64,000 nucleotides of DNA from Rickettsia endosymbiont of Gonocerus acuteangulatus (GCF_964026435.1 NZ_OZ032147.1:1426001-1490000); one strand, 5' to 3'; counted from the first letter of the stretch, positions 9,018 through 18,861 are shown. Made by a program: numbers and translations. Notes: generated by a model not told the origin, from the letters alone.

Positions 9018-9136
9018 TAGTTTCCTCCTTTATTAAGTTAAATTACCATATTTTATGGTTTTTAGAGCTTAAGTAAAAACTACCATAAAGTATAAGTAAA
9101 TAAATGTCAATCATTAAGTTAAATATTGTTAATAAT

Positions 9137-9820
9137 TTATTTCTTATTTAGAGCAACTAGGTAAATTTCTGTTGATTCTTTGCGGCTAGATGAGGGTTTG
9201 AAATGTTTGACAGTAGAGAATTCACGTTTAACTTTATTTAAAAGCTCATTTTCAGCTCCGCCACGAAAGATTTTGGCAATAAAATGACCGGAAGGGTTTA
9301 AAACTTTTAAAGCAAACTCAAAAGCTTGTTCGCATAAAAACAAGGTTCTTATATGATCGGTAGCTTTATGGCCTATAGTATTTGATGCCATATCACTCAA
9401 TACTATATCAGCCTTGCCTTTTAAAGCTTGAATGATTAATTCTTCAGTATCTTTTTCAAAGAAATCTTTTTGAAAAGATTCAACTCCAGGAATTGGTTCG
9501 ATTTCAAGTAAATCGACTGAAATTATTTTATTTTTTAAATTACCATCCGTAGCTTTAATAAGTTTAGAAGCTACTTGACTCCATCCCCCTGGGGCTGCTC
9601 CTAAATCAACTACTTTCATATTTGGGGTGAAAATTTTAAATTTTTCATGAATTTCAAGGAGTTTATATGCAGCTCTTGATCTAAAGCCCTCAATACGTGC
9701 TTTTGCAACATAAGGATCATTTAACTGACGTCTTAGCCAGTTACTAGAAGAAACAGTGCGTTTTTTAGAAGTCTTAACTCTAACAAACTTATTTCTATAA
9801 CCGCTTAAATTATTTGTCAT
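9137..9820 (-). CDS. rlmE: 23S rRNA (uridine-2'-O)-methyltransferase RlmE
   Basis: RlmE (FtsJ/RrmJ) methylates the ribose of U2552 in the A-loop of 23S rRNA during late 50S assembly. The 227-residue protein has the SAM-binding motif [15 protein letters not shown]. The K-D-K-E catalytic set is visible: Lys in RAAYKLLEI, Asp in VLSDMASN, Lys in [10 protein letters not shown] and Glu in STEIYLVAL. The start overlaps the end of nusB by 11 bases, so the two are co-transcribed. Both genes serve ribosome production. Length fits the family. Confidence 0.95.
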   Translation of the reverse strand: MTNNLSGYRNKFVRVKTSKKRTVSSSNWLRRQLNDPYVAKARIEGFRSRAAYKLLEIHEKFKIFTPNMKVVDLGAAPGGWSQVASKLIKATDGNLKNKIISVDLLEIEPIPGVESFQKDFFEKDTEELIIQALKGKADIVLSDMASNTIGHKATDHIRTLFLCEQAFEFALKVLNPSGHFIAKIFRGGAENELLNKVKREFSTVKHFKPSSSRKESTEIYLVALNKK

Positions 9821-10280
9821 AAAATCTTTTATTTTCGTGTGCTATTTTATCTAATATAGAATTAACAAAGCCTATTTCGTAATCATTTAGCATATCATTT
9901 GCTATATCTGTATATTCATTAATTATTACTTTAGTAGGTATATCTGGAAAAAATAATAATTCACATATACCGCTGCGTAATAAAGCTTGTAGCAAAATAG
10001 GTATGTGATTTTGGTTTTTATCATTTACCAGATGATTACTTATAATTTCATCTATTTTATCAATATTTTCAAATACCAACTTTACCAACATTTTAAAATG
10101 ACTTATAGTTAGTGATATTTTTATGGGTGAATCAGTCATAGAAGTATCATTGCGATAAAAAGAAAGTACATTTTCTATTATATCATCTATATTGTCATTG
10201 TTCAGTAACATATGTTGATATATAGCTTGTATTGCTGCAATACGTGCAATTGACTTCTTATTGATTTTATTTGAACTCAT
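9810..10280 (-). CDS. nusB: transcription antitermination factor NusB
   Basis: NusB binds boxA of rRNA leaders together with S10 and supports antitermination. The 156-residue protein shows the all-helical NusB pattern: an N-terminal [14 protein letters not shown] and a C-terminal [27 protein letters not shown]. It overlaps the downstream rlmE gene. The adjacency to a ribosome-maturation methyltransferase is typical in Rickettsia. No frameshift is seen. Confidence 0.93.
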   Translation of the reverse strand: MSSNKINKKSIARIAAIQAIYQHMLLNNDNIDDIIENVLSFYRNDTSMTDSPIKISLTISHFKMLVKLVFENIDKIDEIISNHLVNDKNQNHIPILLQALLRSGICELLFFPDIPTKVIINEYTDIANDMLNDYEIGFVNSILDKIAHENKRFYDK

Positions 10281-10341
10281 AAAAAGAAATAAAGTTTTAA
10301 ATTTAGTATACTATACTTTAAAACTACTTATTTGTATACTC

Positions 10342-10454
10342 GTTTAATTTGAAAAATTGGCTACATCGTTCTATAAGTACTGTGGTACTCACGTATTTAA
10401 GTATACGCTCCGTGTCTTGCACTTATGGACTGATTACTCTTTTTCAAATTAAAC
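10342..10454. repeat. palindromic element (RPE-like), family 1
   Basis: GTTTAATTTGAAAAA (10342-10356) is perfectly inverted at 10440-10454. The internal part contains ATTGGC, ACGCTCC and CTTCGTCTA motifs that recur at 33148-33250 and, in part, at 63612-63660. It fills the space between the divergent nusB and rseP genes. Confidence 0.85.
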
Positions 10455-10487
10455 TTCGTCTACCTACATATTAATAATAAAAAAATT

Positions 10488-11547
10488 ATGTTATCTATAG
10501 TTGGATTTATTATAACAATTAGTATCTTAGTGTTTATCCACGAACTAGGGCATTATGCAGTTGCAAGATTCTTTAATGTAAAAATCGAAGAATTTTCGAT
10601 AGGTTTTGGCAAAGAATTAATCGGTATTACCGACTCAAAAGGTGTTAGGTGGAAAATTTGTTTATTGCCACTTGGAGGATATGTTAAGATTTATGGTTAT
10701 GATCGAAACATTATGGATAAAACGCAAGAAATAAATGAAAAAGTAGCGTTTTATGCTAAATCCTGTTTTGAGCGTTTTTTAATAGTTGCAGCAGGACCTT
10801 TAATTAATTATTTACTTGCCATAATAATATTTGCCGGATTTTATTTCTGTTTTGGTAAACCAGAAATTCAGCCTGTAATAGGGGAGGTAATAGCTGAATC
10901 AACAGCAGAAAAAGCTAATTTGCGAGAGGGTGATAGAATTGTTAAAGTTAATAATAAATTAGTTAAAGATTTTATTGATGTACAAAAAGAAATACTAATT
11001 AATGGTTTAAATTCTCCTACTTTATTAATAGAGCGAAAAGGTGAAGAATTTACTGTTAGTATAATGCCTGAAGAAGTAATTGTAGAAAAAGCCAGAAAAA
11101 TACTGCGTATTGGTATTATGGCTAAAAATGAACCTGTTCACACAAAAATAGGGATATTATCAAGTTTATCAGAAGCAATATTTGATACTATAGATGTATC
11201 GGCGGTAACTTTAAAAGCAGCATCACAAATGATTGTAGGAAAGCGATCAGTAAGTGAAATAGGAGGACCAGTAGCTATTGCAAAAGAATCAGGAAGAACT
11301 TTAGAGCATAGTATAGAGATGTATTTACTATTTATAGCAATGCTTTCGGTAAATTTAGGACTACTTAACCTGTTACCTATACCGGTACTTGATGGTGGTC
11401 ATTTAGTATTCAATATTATATGAAGCAGTTACAGGTAAATTACCGAATATTAAAGCAAGAAATATTTTATTACAAATAGGGATAATGATAATAATTTTCC
11501 TCACTGTAATTTCTTTTTCTAATGATATAAAAAATTTATTCTCTTAA
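10488..11547 (+). pseudogene. rseP: site-2 intramembrane protease RseP, frameshifted near the C-terminus
   Basis: RseP is an M50 zinc metalloprotease in the inner membrane that cleaves anti-sigma factors and signal-peptide remnants. HELGH (about residue 18) is the zinc motif. A PDZ domain lies at about residues 115-200, and LDGGH in IPVLDGGH supplies the third zinc ligand. A TGA at 11421-11423 truncates the frame at 311 residues. The expected C-terminus ([15 protein letters not shown] and the last membrane helix) continues in another frame to 11547, consistent with loss of one TA in TTATATATGAA. The truncated product keeps all zinc ligands but lacks the last transmembrane helix. A sequencing error is possible. 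Confidence 0.88.
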
Positions 11548-11638
11548 GTGGGTAGATTTACTTGCTCTAGTTAATATTATTTACTATAGTGTACGTTTAA
11601 CGCAAAAATTTTAAATAAATCTTATAAGAAGGTTTTAG

Positions 11639-13945
11639 GTGATAATCAGGTCAATTATTAAATTAGCAATTTTAACAGTAACAATTTTTTATTATAACAT
11701 TTCTCTAGCAGACTCTGTTATTCGTAAAATAATTATAGAAGGTAATCATAGAATTGAACGCTCTACTATTGAGAGCTATTTAAAACTAAAAGCTGGTGAA
11801 AGCTATAATAGTTCAAAAGAAGACGAAGCAATAAAACGCTTATATGCTACTTCACTTTTTAGAAACATCAAAATGGATATGTCAAGCGATGGTAATTTAA
11901 TTGTTAGCGTTACTGAAACTCCATTTATAAGTAGCGTAGTATTTAGAGGTAACTCTAAAATAAAAGCTAATATGCTATCTAAAGAAATTTATACAAGTAC
12001 AGGTGAATCTTTAAGCCAGGCTAAAATTGAATTAGATGTAAAAAAAATATCAGAAATTTATAAACGTAGTGGGCGTTTTGCTACTATAGTAACGCCTAAA
12101 ATTGAAGATTTAGAAAATAATAGAGTTAAGGTTATTTTTGATATCGCAGAAGGACCAAAAACCGGTATTAAATATATTTATTTTAGTGGCAATGAGAATT
12201 ATAGCGATTCAGAGCTTAAATCGATTCTTATAACTAAGGAATCTCGTTGGTTTCGTTTCTTAGATAGTAATGATACTTATGAACCTGATCGTATTGAATA
12301 TGATAAGGAATTATTAAAAGAATTCTATCAATCAGTAGGTTTTGCAGATTTTAGAGTAATTTCAGTATCAGCTGAATTAAATAATACTAAAGAATATTTT
12401 GTTCTTACATATTCTCTTGAAGAGGGTGAAAAATATAATTTCGGTAATGTTACAATAGAAAACAAATTAACCAATATCGATATAACTCCTGTTAATAAAA
12501 TTGTCAATATTAAGCAAGGTAGTGTTTTCAATATGAAAACAGTTGAAAATATTGCTGATAAAATTGGAGAATATTTTACAGCAGTAGGCTATCCAGCGGT
12601 GAATGTTTATCCTAATATTGTAAAAAATCCTGATCATACAATTAATATTAAATTTATTATAGAAAAAGCTGATAAGGTTTATATCAATAAAATTAATATT
12701 ATTAATAATCTTAAAACTGAAGATCATGTTATAAGAAGAGAGTTTAAATCTGAAGAAGATGATATACTTAACCGTTCTTATATTGAAAAAGGAGAACGTA
12801 ATCTTAGAAACTTAGATTATTTTGAGAAGATAGGAATTACTTTTGCTCAAGCAAAAACTAAGGATAAATATGACTTAAATGTTGAGGTTGATGAAAAATC
12901 TACTTCTTCTATTGGTTTTGATTTAGGGTATAACACCACAGGTGGGGTATTTGGGCGTTTCTCTTTCTTAGAGCGTAACTTAGTAGGTACGGGTAAAATA
13001 CTTAATGCTGGTATACAAGTAAGTAAAAATACTACTAGCTATTATGGTGGTATTACTGATCCACATTTCTTAGATCGTGATTTATCTCTAGGTGTAAGCG
13101 GATTTATTAATAAAAGTGGTCGTGGTCAGAATGTACTTTCTAACACAGATCAAAATTATAGACAGCATTCTGTAGGTGGTAAAACTTCCTTAGGTTATGA
13201 AATTAAAGAAGATTTAAGTCACGAAATTGATTATTTAATTAAGCGTGATACCTTGAGTGCTCAATCTCCATCAAGCTCGATATTTTTACAGGAGCAAATG
13301 GGTAAGTTTATTACTTCTGCTATTGGTCACACTATTGTTTATGATCAAAGAGATAGTAAAATTATTGCAAAGAATGGTTGTTTAGTAAGCATTAGTCAGG
13401 AATATGCAGGTATTGGAGGTGATAATAAATATCTAAAACATGAAGTTGATGGTAAATATTATAAATCTTTCATACAAAATAAGCTTACTTTAAAACTATC
13501 TGCTTCTGGAGGTGATATTGCAGCACTTGGAGGACGAGTTATTAGAATTTCAGATCGCTTTAATTTAGGTGATTATAGCTTAAGAGGTTTTGCTAGTGGT
13601 GGTGTTGGACCACGTGAAAAAGTTACTAATGAAGGTTTAGGCGGTAAAAGATATTATACATTTTCTACTGAACTTAACTTCCCAACTCCAGTACCTGAAG
13701 AATTTAACCTTACTGGTGCGGTATTTATGGATTTAGGAAGCTTATGGGGAGTAGGCTTAAATAAAGCAAAATATCAAAGTCCAAATGGTATCTATAATGA
13801 TAAATCACTTAGAGCATCAGTTGGTTTTGGATTTATTTGGGTAACACGCTTTGCACCAATTAGAATGGACTGGGGCTTTGCTGTTAAGAAGAAGAAATAC
13901 GACGATACGCAGCATTTCCACTTAAGATTTTCTACGCATCTTTAG
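11639..13945 (+). CDS. bamA: outer membrane protein assembly factor BamA
   Basis: BamA is the central beta-barrel of the BAM complex that inserts outer membrane proteins. The 768-residue protein starts at a GTG after AAGAAGG and has a signal peptide (residues 1-22, ending SLA). Five POTRA domains cover about residues 24-420 (VIRKIIIEGNHRIERS, SVVFRGNSKIKANM and so on). The barrel covers the rest, with the surface-antigen motif GDYSLRGF and a terminal aromatic-containing strand. Its partner bamD lies at 32393. The rseP-bamA order is common in proteobacteria. Confidence 0.96.
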   Translation: MIIRSIIKLAILTVTIFYYNISLADSVIRKIIIEGNHRIERSTIESYLKLKAGESYNSSKEDEAIKRLYATSLFRNIKMDMSSDGNLIVSVTETPFISSVVFRGNSKIKANMLSKEIYTSTGESLSQAKIELDVKKISEIYKRSGRFATIVTPKIEDLENNRVKVIFDIAEGPKTGIKYIYFSGNENYSDSELKSILITKESRWFRFLDSNDTYEPDRIEYDKELLKEFYQSVGFADFRVISVSAELNNTKEYFVLTYSLEEGEKYNFGNVTIENKLTNIDITPVNKIVNIKQGSVFNMKTVENIADKIGEYFTAVGYPAVNVYPNIVKNPDHTINIKFIIEKADKVYINKINIINNLKTEDHVIRREFKSEEDDILNRSYIEKGERNLRNLDYFEKIGITFAQAKTKDKYDLNVEVDEKSTSSIGFDLGYNTTGGVFGRFSFLERNLVGTGKILNAGIQVSKNTTSYYGGITDPHFLDRDLSLGVSGFINKSGRGQNVLSNTDQNYRQHSVGGKTSLGYEIKEDLSHEIDYLIKRDTLSAQSPSSSIFLQEQMGKFITSAIGHTIVYDQRDSKIIAKNGCLVSISQEYAGIGGDNKYLKHEVDGKYYKSFIQNKLTLKLSASGGDIAALGGRVIRISDRFNLGDYSLRGFASGGVGPREKVTNEGLGGKRYYTFSTELNFPTPVPEEFNLTGAVFMDLGSLWGVGLNKAKYQSPNGIYNDKSLRASVGFGFIWVTRFAPIRMDWGFAVKKKKYDDTQHFHLRFSTHL

Positions 13946-14051
13946 TAGTATTGTAATCTAGTTTGTTTTAGGCTTTATTGTATAGCTTGAAAAAAGTGAT
14001 AATGGCATTCTAATGTGGTCGTTGTGCTTGCGTGAAGCAGTTTTTCCTTTG

Positions 14052-14283
14052 TCATCCCGTGGCGGCATTGCCCGCATGGATCATTTCCTCCTGTCATCCC
14101 GTGATTTATTCACGGGATCCAATATTGATATTTTTAGTTGTTTTTCTGGATCTAGTTCCCAAGCCACGGTATGACACCGACCATGTTTTTCGATCCATGC
14201 AAGCAAAACCTCACGAGGGAATGAAATCGAAGCCATACAACAATGCAGGCATAACATAGATGTGAAACCGAACCATACAACAA
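14052..14283. repeat. RPE-like repeat cluster
   Basis: Several fragments of the CATCCCGTG...CACGGGATCCA type lie here, with TGGATCTAGTTCCCAAGCCACGG and CGATCCATGCAAGCAAAACC nearby. The same words recur at 17373, 35450, 40100, 49245 and 57055. Short open frames in this stretch consist only of repeat and were not called as genes. Confidence 0.75.
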
Positions 14284-14340
14284 CGCCATGCGAAAATTAT
14301 ATTAAGGACGCATTGTTAGGTTCGTGAAGAAAAATTGGTG

Positions 14341-14495
14341 TTACTAACTAAGTATAGATATCGTCATTGCGAGGAAAAACTATAAGTCTTGACAAAGCAA
14401 TCTAGTAAAATGCATAGCATTTTTATTATTTTTCCTGGATTGCCACGCTCCTTGTAGTTGCATAGCTTATGACGATATCTATACTTGGTTAGTAA
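14341..14495. repeat. long inverted repeat, RPE-like
   Basis: The 27-bp arms at 14341-14367 and 14469-14495 are inverted repeats with one mismatch. They begin TTACTAACTAAGTATAG and end TATCGTCAT. The inner part has CATTGCGAG and GATTGCCACGCTCCTT as in the repeat at 27990-28120. RNA from either strand would fold into a long stem. Confidence 0.85.
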
Positions 14496-14576
14496 TACCA
14501 AAAAATTAAATTAATTTTCCTTTACAGAGCCTAGTACTTCCACAATAATACTTTCAAAATAATTTCTTATTTTAAA

Positions 14577-15101
14577 TCTCTTTTGGGTATATTCCCCGCC
14601 GCTTGCGGCGTAATATGGCGGAATGAGCAAATATATACATAAAAGTCATAATGTTACGGTACTGCTGTATCACATGGTATTTCCAGCAAAATATCGCCGA
14701 GCAGTGTTTGACGTATCAGTTGATCAAGTATTACGAGAAATATGTTTAGAGATAGAAAAGAGATATCAAATAAAATTTTTAGAAATAGGGGTTGATGAAG
14801 ATCATGTCCATTTTTTGGTACAATCTGTACCAACCTATAGCGTAACAAAAATAGTAACAACAATTAAAAGTGTTACAGCTCGTCAAATATTTAGACAGTG
14901 TCCACAGGTAAAGAAACAATTATGGGGTGGAGAATTTTGGACTGATGGATATTTTACGAGTACGGTAGGTAAGCATGGAAATGAGAATATGATAGGAAAA
15001 TACGTAAAAAACCAAGGCAAGGAATATCAGAAACTGCATGAGGATCATCAGCTAGCTTTCTTCTAAAATACCCCGCTGCTTGCGGCGGGGATTACTTTTA
15101 T
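14577..15101 (+). mobile_element. IS200-type element, copy 1
   Basis: This 525-bp element carries a single tnpA gene and has no inverted repeats. Imperfect hairpins lie near both ends (CCCCGCCGCTTGCGG at the left, CCCCGCTGCTTGCGGCGGGG at the right), as needed for single-strand transposition. It follows TTAAA and ends one base before a tRNA gene. Boundaries come from comparison with the interrupted recN and istA genes. Confidence 0.92.
14623..15066 (+). CDS. tnpA: IS200-type HUH transposase TnpA
   Basis: This 147-residue Y1 transposase nicks and rejoins single-stranded DNA. The HUH motif is HVHF in VDEDHVHFLVQ and the catalytic Tyr is in IGKYVKNQG. Four copies of the protein occur in the window and differ by single residues. 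There is no accessory tnpB gene, so the element is IS200-like and not IS605-like. Confidence 0.95.
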   Translation: MSKYIHKSHNVTVLLYHMVFPAKYRRAVFDVSVDQVLREICLEIEKRYQIKFLEIGVDEDHVHFLVQSVPTYSVTKIVTTIKSVTARQIFRQCPQVKKQLWGGEFWTDGYFTSTVGKHGNENMIGKYVKNQGKEYQKLHEDHQLAFF

Positions 15102-15102
15102 T

Positions 15103-15175
15103 GCCGATGTAGCTCAGCTGGTAGAGCGGCGCATTCGTAATGCGTAGGTCTGGGGTTCAAATCCCCACATTGGCA
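15103..15175 (+). tRNA. tRNA-Thr (anticodon CGT)
   Basis: A full cloverleaf can be drawn: acceptor GCCGATG with CATTGGC, a D-arm GCTC...GAGC, an anticodon stem GCGCA/TGCGT with loop TTCGTAA, and a T-arm TGGGGTTCAAATCCCCA. The anticodon is CGT, which reads ACG for threonine. CCA is not encoded (ACCG follows). The region upstream is an IS200 element ending at 15101, so the original promoter has been displaced. Confidence 0.95.
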
Positions 15176-15247
15176 CCGTTATAGTCCAATTAATATAAGT
15201 TTGATTTACCTTAGAATGTTTCATTCACAATCCCTATAAGTTCTATA

Positions 15248-16045
15248 TAGCATAAATCATTAAGATACTGACAATTTAATAGTATTAAAAACAGCATCAT
15301 AAAATGTTTCAAAATCTCCTACAACTTTCCTAATTTCATTTTTTATCTTAAACCAGTAATGCTCTATAGGATTTAAATCAGGAGAGTAAGTTGGTAAATA
15401 CAATATGGTACAACCAACGGATTCAATGAACTCTTTAACTTTAGAATTTTTATGAAAATTAATGTTATCCATAATAACGGTTTGCCCAGGTTGTAATTCT
15501 GTAATTAATACATCCCTAATATAAGTTTTAAAGACCTCTGTATTACAATTACCTTCAAATATTACAGGAGCAATAAGATTACCATTACAAAGACCAGCTA
15601 TCATACTTATTCTAAATTTATGTTGATACACCTTTTCTCCATAACACCTTTGTCCTATAATGCTCCATCCATACTCTTTGCAAGCATTATCCTCTATTCC
15701 AGATTCATCAAGATATACTAATTTGTCTTTTGTGATGGTTTGTATCTTTGCTATAAATTCATTTCTTAATTTAATATCTCTTTTCGGATGAAAATGAGTT
15801 TTGTTTATAGCTATAGCCAAGTTTTCTGATTTGTCTTAAAATAGTTACAGATGCAATATTACCCCATTGCTTTGCTAACTCCTTTGATGTTTTATTCATA
15901 TTAGCTTTAAAAAATTCTTTAAAAGATTCTGAATCTTTTATCTTATGACTATGTCCTTTCTGATAACCAGTTGCTGCTTCTAAAGTACCTTGCTTATCTT
16001 TTAATTTTTTCCATTTATATATAGTATCACGACTTACATTAAATA
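15248..16045 (-). mobile_element. IS630-family element, copy 2, truncated and dead
   Basis: The 3' end is intact, with TAGCATAAATCATTAAG after TA at 15246-15247. The gene part at 15260-15820 encodes the DDE region with VYLDESGIE, VIMDNINFHK and LNPIEHYWF. The N-terminal part is in another frame because this copy, like copy 1, reads AAACAAAAC near 15808. The 5' end is missing: the element stops at 16045 and is joined to an IS701-like fragment. It cannot make a full transposase. Confidence 0.88.
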
Positions 16046-16095
16046 CTCACAAATCTTCTAAAGCTGCACAAGATGAGTGTGGCTTTCGATGGGTA
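16046..16095 (+). mobile_element. IS701-like element, internal fragment
   Basis: These 50 bases match codons for the THKSSKAAQDECGFRW region of the IS701-like transposase (compare 63306-63362). They are wedged between two IS630 copies. The junction with copy 2 shows only about one shared base. IS630 copy 3 begins at the next TA. Confidence 0.82.
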
Positions 16096-17053
16096 TAGCA
16101 TAAGTCATTAAGGTACTGACAGAGCGAGAGTATCATGTTATAGTAAGCAAATATTAACAAGCATGTAAAGAGATATGGCACGAGCATATGCAATAGAACT
16201 AAGACTAAGAGTTATAAAAGCTGTAGAAGCAGGGATACGAATAAGTAAGGTAAGTAAATTATTTAATGTAAGTCGTGATACTATATATAAATGGAAAAAA
16301 TTAAAAGATAAGCAAGGTACTTTAGAAGCAGCAACTGGTTATCAGAAAGGACATAGTCATAAGATAAAAGATTCAGAATCTTTTAAAGAATTTTTTAAAG
16401 CTAATATGAATAAAACATCAAAGGAGTTAGCAAAGCAATGGGGTAATATTGCATCTGTAACTATTTTAAGACAAATCAGAAAACTTGGCTATAGCTATAA
16501 AAAAACTCATTTTCATCCGAAAAGAGATATTAAATTAAGAAATGAATTTATAGCAAAGATATAAACCATCACAAAAGACAAATTAGTATATCTTGATGAA
16601 TCTGGAATAGAGGATAATGCTTGCAAAGAGTATGGATGGAGCATTATAGGACAAAGGTGTTATGGAGAAAAGGTGTATCAACATAAATTTAGAATAAGTA
16701 TGATAGCTGGTCTTTGTAATGGTAATCTTATTGCTCCTGTAATATTTGAAGGTAATTGTAATACAGAGGTCTTTAAAACTTATATTAGGGATGTATTAAT
16801 TACAGAATTACAACCTGGGCAAGTTATTATGGATAACATTAATTTTCATAAAAATTCTAAAGTTAAAGAGTTCATTGAATCCGTTGGTTGTACCATATTG
16901 TATTTACCAACTTACTCTCCTGATTTAAATCCTATAGAGCATTACTGGTTTAAGATAAAAAATGAAATTAGGAAAGTTGTAGGAGATTTTGAAACATTTT
17001 ATGATGCTGTTTTTAATACTATTAAATTGTCAGTATCTTAATGATTTATGCTA
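16096..17053 (+). mobile_element. IS630-family element, copy 3, full length but with a nonsense codon
   Basis: This 958-bp copy has both ends (TAGCATAAG...CTTATGCTA-type) between TA dinucleotides. The transposase starts at 16175 and is in one frame through the A-tract (AAAAAAAC). A TAA at 16562-16564 replaces the CAA seen in the copy at 57476, which truncates it at 129 residues, before the catalytic Asp in VYLDESGIE. A further 3-bp deletion lies near 16822. The flanks do not match: IS701-like internal sequence on the left and the IS701-like terminus on the right. Confidence 0.88.
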
Positions 17054-17067
17054 TAGCGTAAGTTTTG
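17054..17067 (+). mobile_element. IS701-like/MITE terminus, remnant
   Basis: TAGCGTAAGTTTTG is the terminal repeat shared by the IS701-like element and the MITE. It follows directly on IS630 copy 3, whose TA target duplicates the TA of CATAGCG. Confidence 0.8.
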
Positions 17068-17068
17068 A

Positions 17069-17297
17069 CTAATTACTTACCCAATCGCCCTTATCATTTT
17101 TATGATATTTCTTTTCCACAGCTGACCATGCTACTTTATGTGCAACAGTTTCTCTAGAATCATTACTGCGTCTTTTTTAGGAGATTTATATTGTTCAAAT
17201 GCATGGTTAAAAGCTTCACGATAAATATCTTGAGCATGCTTTGGAAGATGATTTTTGACTGAATCGGGTAGGTCGGTATTGTTTTTTTGTAAGGCAT
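17069..17297 (-). pseudogene. chaB: ChaB-family protein, decayed
   Basis: Read on the minus strand, three frames in turn give MPYK, then NNTDLPDSVKNHLPKHAQDIY-REAFNHAFEQY, then ETVAHKVAWSAVEKKYHKND-KGDWVSN and a stop. This is the ChaB pattern (LPDSV...LP.HAQ.IY.EAFN...AW.AV.KKY). One frameshift lies in the A-tract after codon 5, the second near the AAAAAAGAC after QYKSP. The 229-bp length is one base out of frame overall. ChaB proteins are associated with cation transport regulation, but the role is poorly defined. The gene is dead here. Confidence 0.85.
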
Positions 17298-17372
17298 AAA
17301 AAACCTCTGATTATAGTATTGTTTGGTGTCATTCTAGCGTGAGGTTTACCTGCGTGGCTCGAGTTTCCAGTT

Positions 17373-17600
17373 GTCATCCCGTGACTTGATCACGGGATCC
17401 AGTTAAAAATACTAATAAAATTAGTATTTTTATTTATTTTTGGATCCCGCTACACGTGATCTAGATGATAGACATCTTTCTGGATGCCGTGGACAAGCAA
17501 CTAGATGACACCGAAAGCGTTTTCCGATCTACGCAAAAATGCCGCCACGGGATGACAGGGGAAAAATCGATCCATGTAAGCAAGCCTTACGTGGGCATGA
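17373..17600. repeat. RPE-like repeat cluster
   Basis: The sequence contains GTCATCCCGTGACTTGATCA followed by CGGGATCCAG, then GGATCCCGCTACACGTGATC, then CCGCCACGGGATGACA. These are diverged palindromic repeats between the chaB remnant and dnaJ. An open frame at 17465-17665 consists of repeat only. Confidence 0.75.
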
Positions 17601-17659
17601 CACATAAAATATCTTATAACATCAAAGGTTTTATTTCTAGAAAAAAGTTAAACTTAATT

Positions 17660-18787
17660 TTATAACCATAAACTTTTCATTTTGTTAAAAAAGCTGCCGT
17701 CATTTTCTTTTTCATTTACGGATTCTCCTCTCAATTCTTCTAATAATTCTTTTTGTCTTTTTGATAAATTTTTAGGTACTTCAACATGCACATGTGCAAG
17801 CATATCACCTCTAATAGTTGATCTTATTTTAGACATACCTTTGCCTCGTAATCTTAGCTGATCACCATTTTGCGTACCTGCCGGAATGGTTAGATTTACT
17901 TTGCCGCCTTCAATTACCGGCACCGCTACTTCTCCGCCAAGGGCAGCATTTACAAAACTAATAGGTAATTTGCAATGTAAATTTGCTCCATCTACCTTAT
18001 AAATATCATGAGGCTTTATAGCAATATCAACATATAAATCGCCATTATTGCCTCTAATACCTGCTTCGCCTTCGCCTGGATGTCTTATTCGAGTGCCATT
18101 TTCAACACCTGCGGGAATATTTACCGATAAGTTTCGTTGCTTATGATAACGCCCTAAGCCGTGGCATTTTTTACAAGGGTTCTTGATGATTTGACCATTA
18201 CCTTGGCATTTATGACAAGTTTGTTCAATCATAAAAAAGCCTTGCTGAACTCTAGTTGCACCTACGCCGCCACAAGCATCGCAAGTAGTTGCAGTTTCAC
18301 CTTTTTCAGAGCCGCTACCATGACAAGTATCGCATTTTACTTCACTAGAAAAACTAATATTTTTCTCTACGCCATGAAATGCTTCTTCTAAATTAATAGT
18401 AAGATTATATTTTAAATCAGAGCCTCTAACCTTGCTTGAAGATGTCTTTCTTCTGCCACCACCGCCCATAAAGTCGCTAAAGAAATCACCAAATATATCG
18501 TTGATATCAGCACCGAAATGATGACCACCTTGACTGCCAGCTCCGCCTCTTGCTTGTTGATTTTGGAAAGCATCATGTCCAAATCGGTCATAAGCTGCTC
18601 TTTTCTGCTCATCTTTTAAAACTTCATAAGCGGCATTGATTTCTTTAAATTTTTTCTCGGCGTTTGTATCCCCAGCTGCGGCATTATCAGGGTGATATTG
18701 TTTGGCTAACTTATGATAGGCTTTTTTAAGATCAGCACTGCTTGCTGTTTTGCTAACTCCAAGGATTTGATAATAATCTTGTGACAT
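17660..18787 (-). CDS. dnaJ: chaperone DnaJ
   Basis: DnaJ delivers unfolded proteins to DnaK and stimulates its ATPase. The 375-residue protein has a J domain with HPD ([10 protein letters not shown]) and a G/F-rich region at about 75-115. Four CxxCxGxG zinc motifs follow ([32 protein letters not shown]). The C-terminal substrate-binding domains are complete. It lies downstream of dnaK on the same strand, with a 255-bp gap that holds an RPE. Co-transcription with dnaK is likely. Confidence 0.97.
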   Translation of the reverse strand: MSQDYYQILGVSKTASSADLKKAYHKLAKQYHPDNAAAGDTNAEKKFKEINAAYEVLKDEQKRAAYDRFGHDAFQNQQARGGAGSQGGHHFGADINDIFGDFFSDFMGGGGRRKTSSSKVRGSDLKYNLTINLEEAFHGVEKNISFSSEVKCDTCHGSGSEKGETATTCDACGGVGATRVQQGFFMIEQTCHKCQGNGQIIKNPCKKCHGLGRYHKQRNLSVNIPAGVENGTRIRHPGEGEAGIRGNNGDLYVDIAIKPHDIYKVDGANLHCKLPISFVNAALGGEVAVPVIEGGKVNLTIPAGTQNGDQLRLRGKGMSKIRSTIRGDMLAHVHVEVPKNLSKRQKELLEELRGESVNEKENDGSFFNKMKSLWL

Positions 18788-18861
18788 GAAATTATATTAT
18801 ATGGTTGTTTTATATAATTATGTCATCCCGTTGCTTGAACCTTATTGCATAAATCATTTAT

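Noticed and set aside
14032-14259. Open frame of 75 codons
   Set aside because: It consists of RPE-type repeats (CATCCCGTG, CACGGGATCC) and has no ribosome-binding site or family.
17465-17665. Open frame of 66 codons before dnaJ
   Set aside because: It is made of the same repeat words and overlaps the dnaJ end; no gene character.
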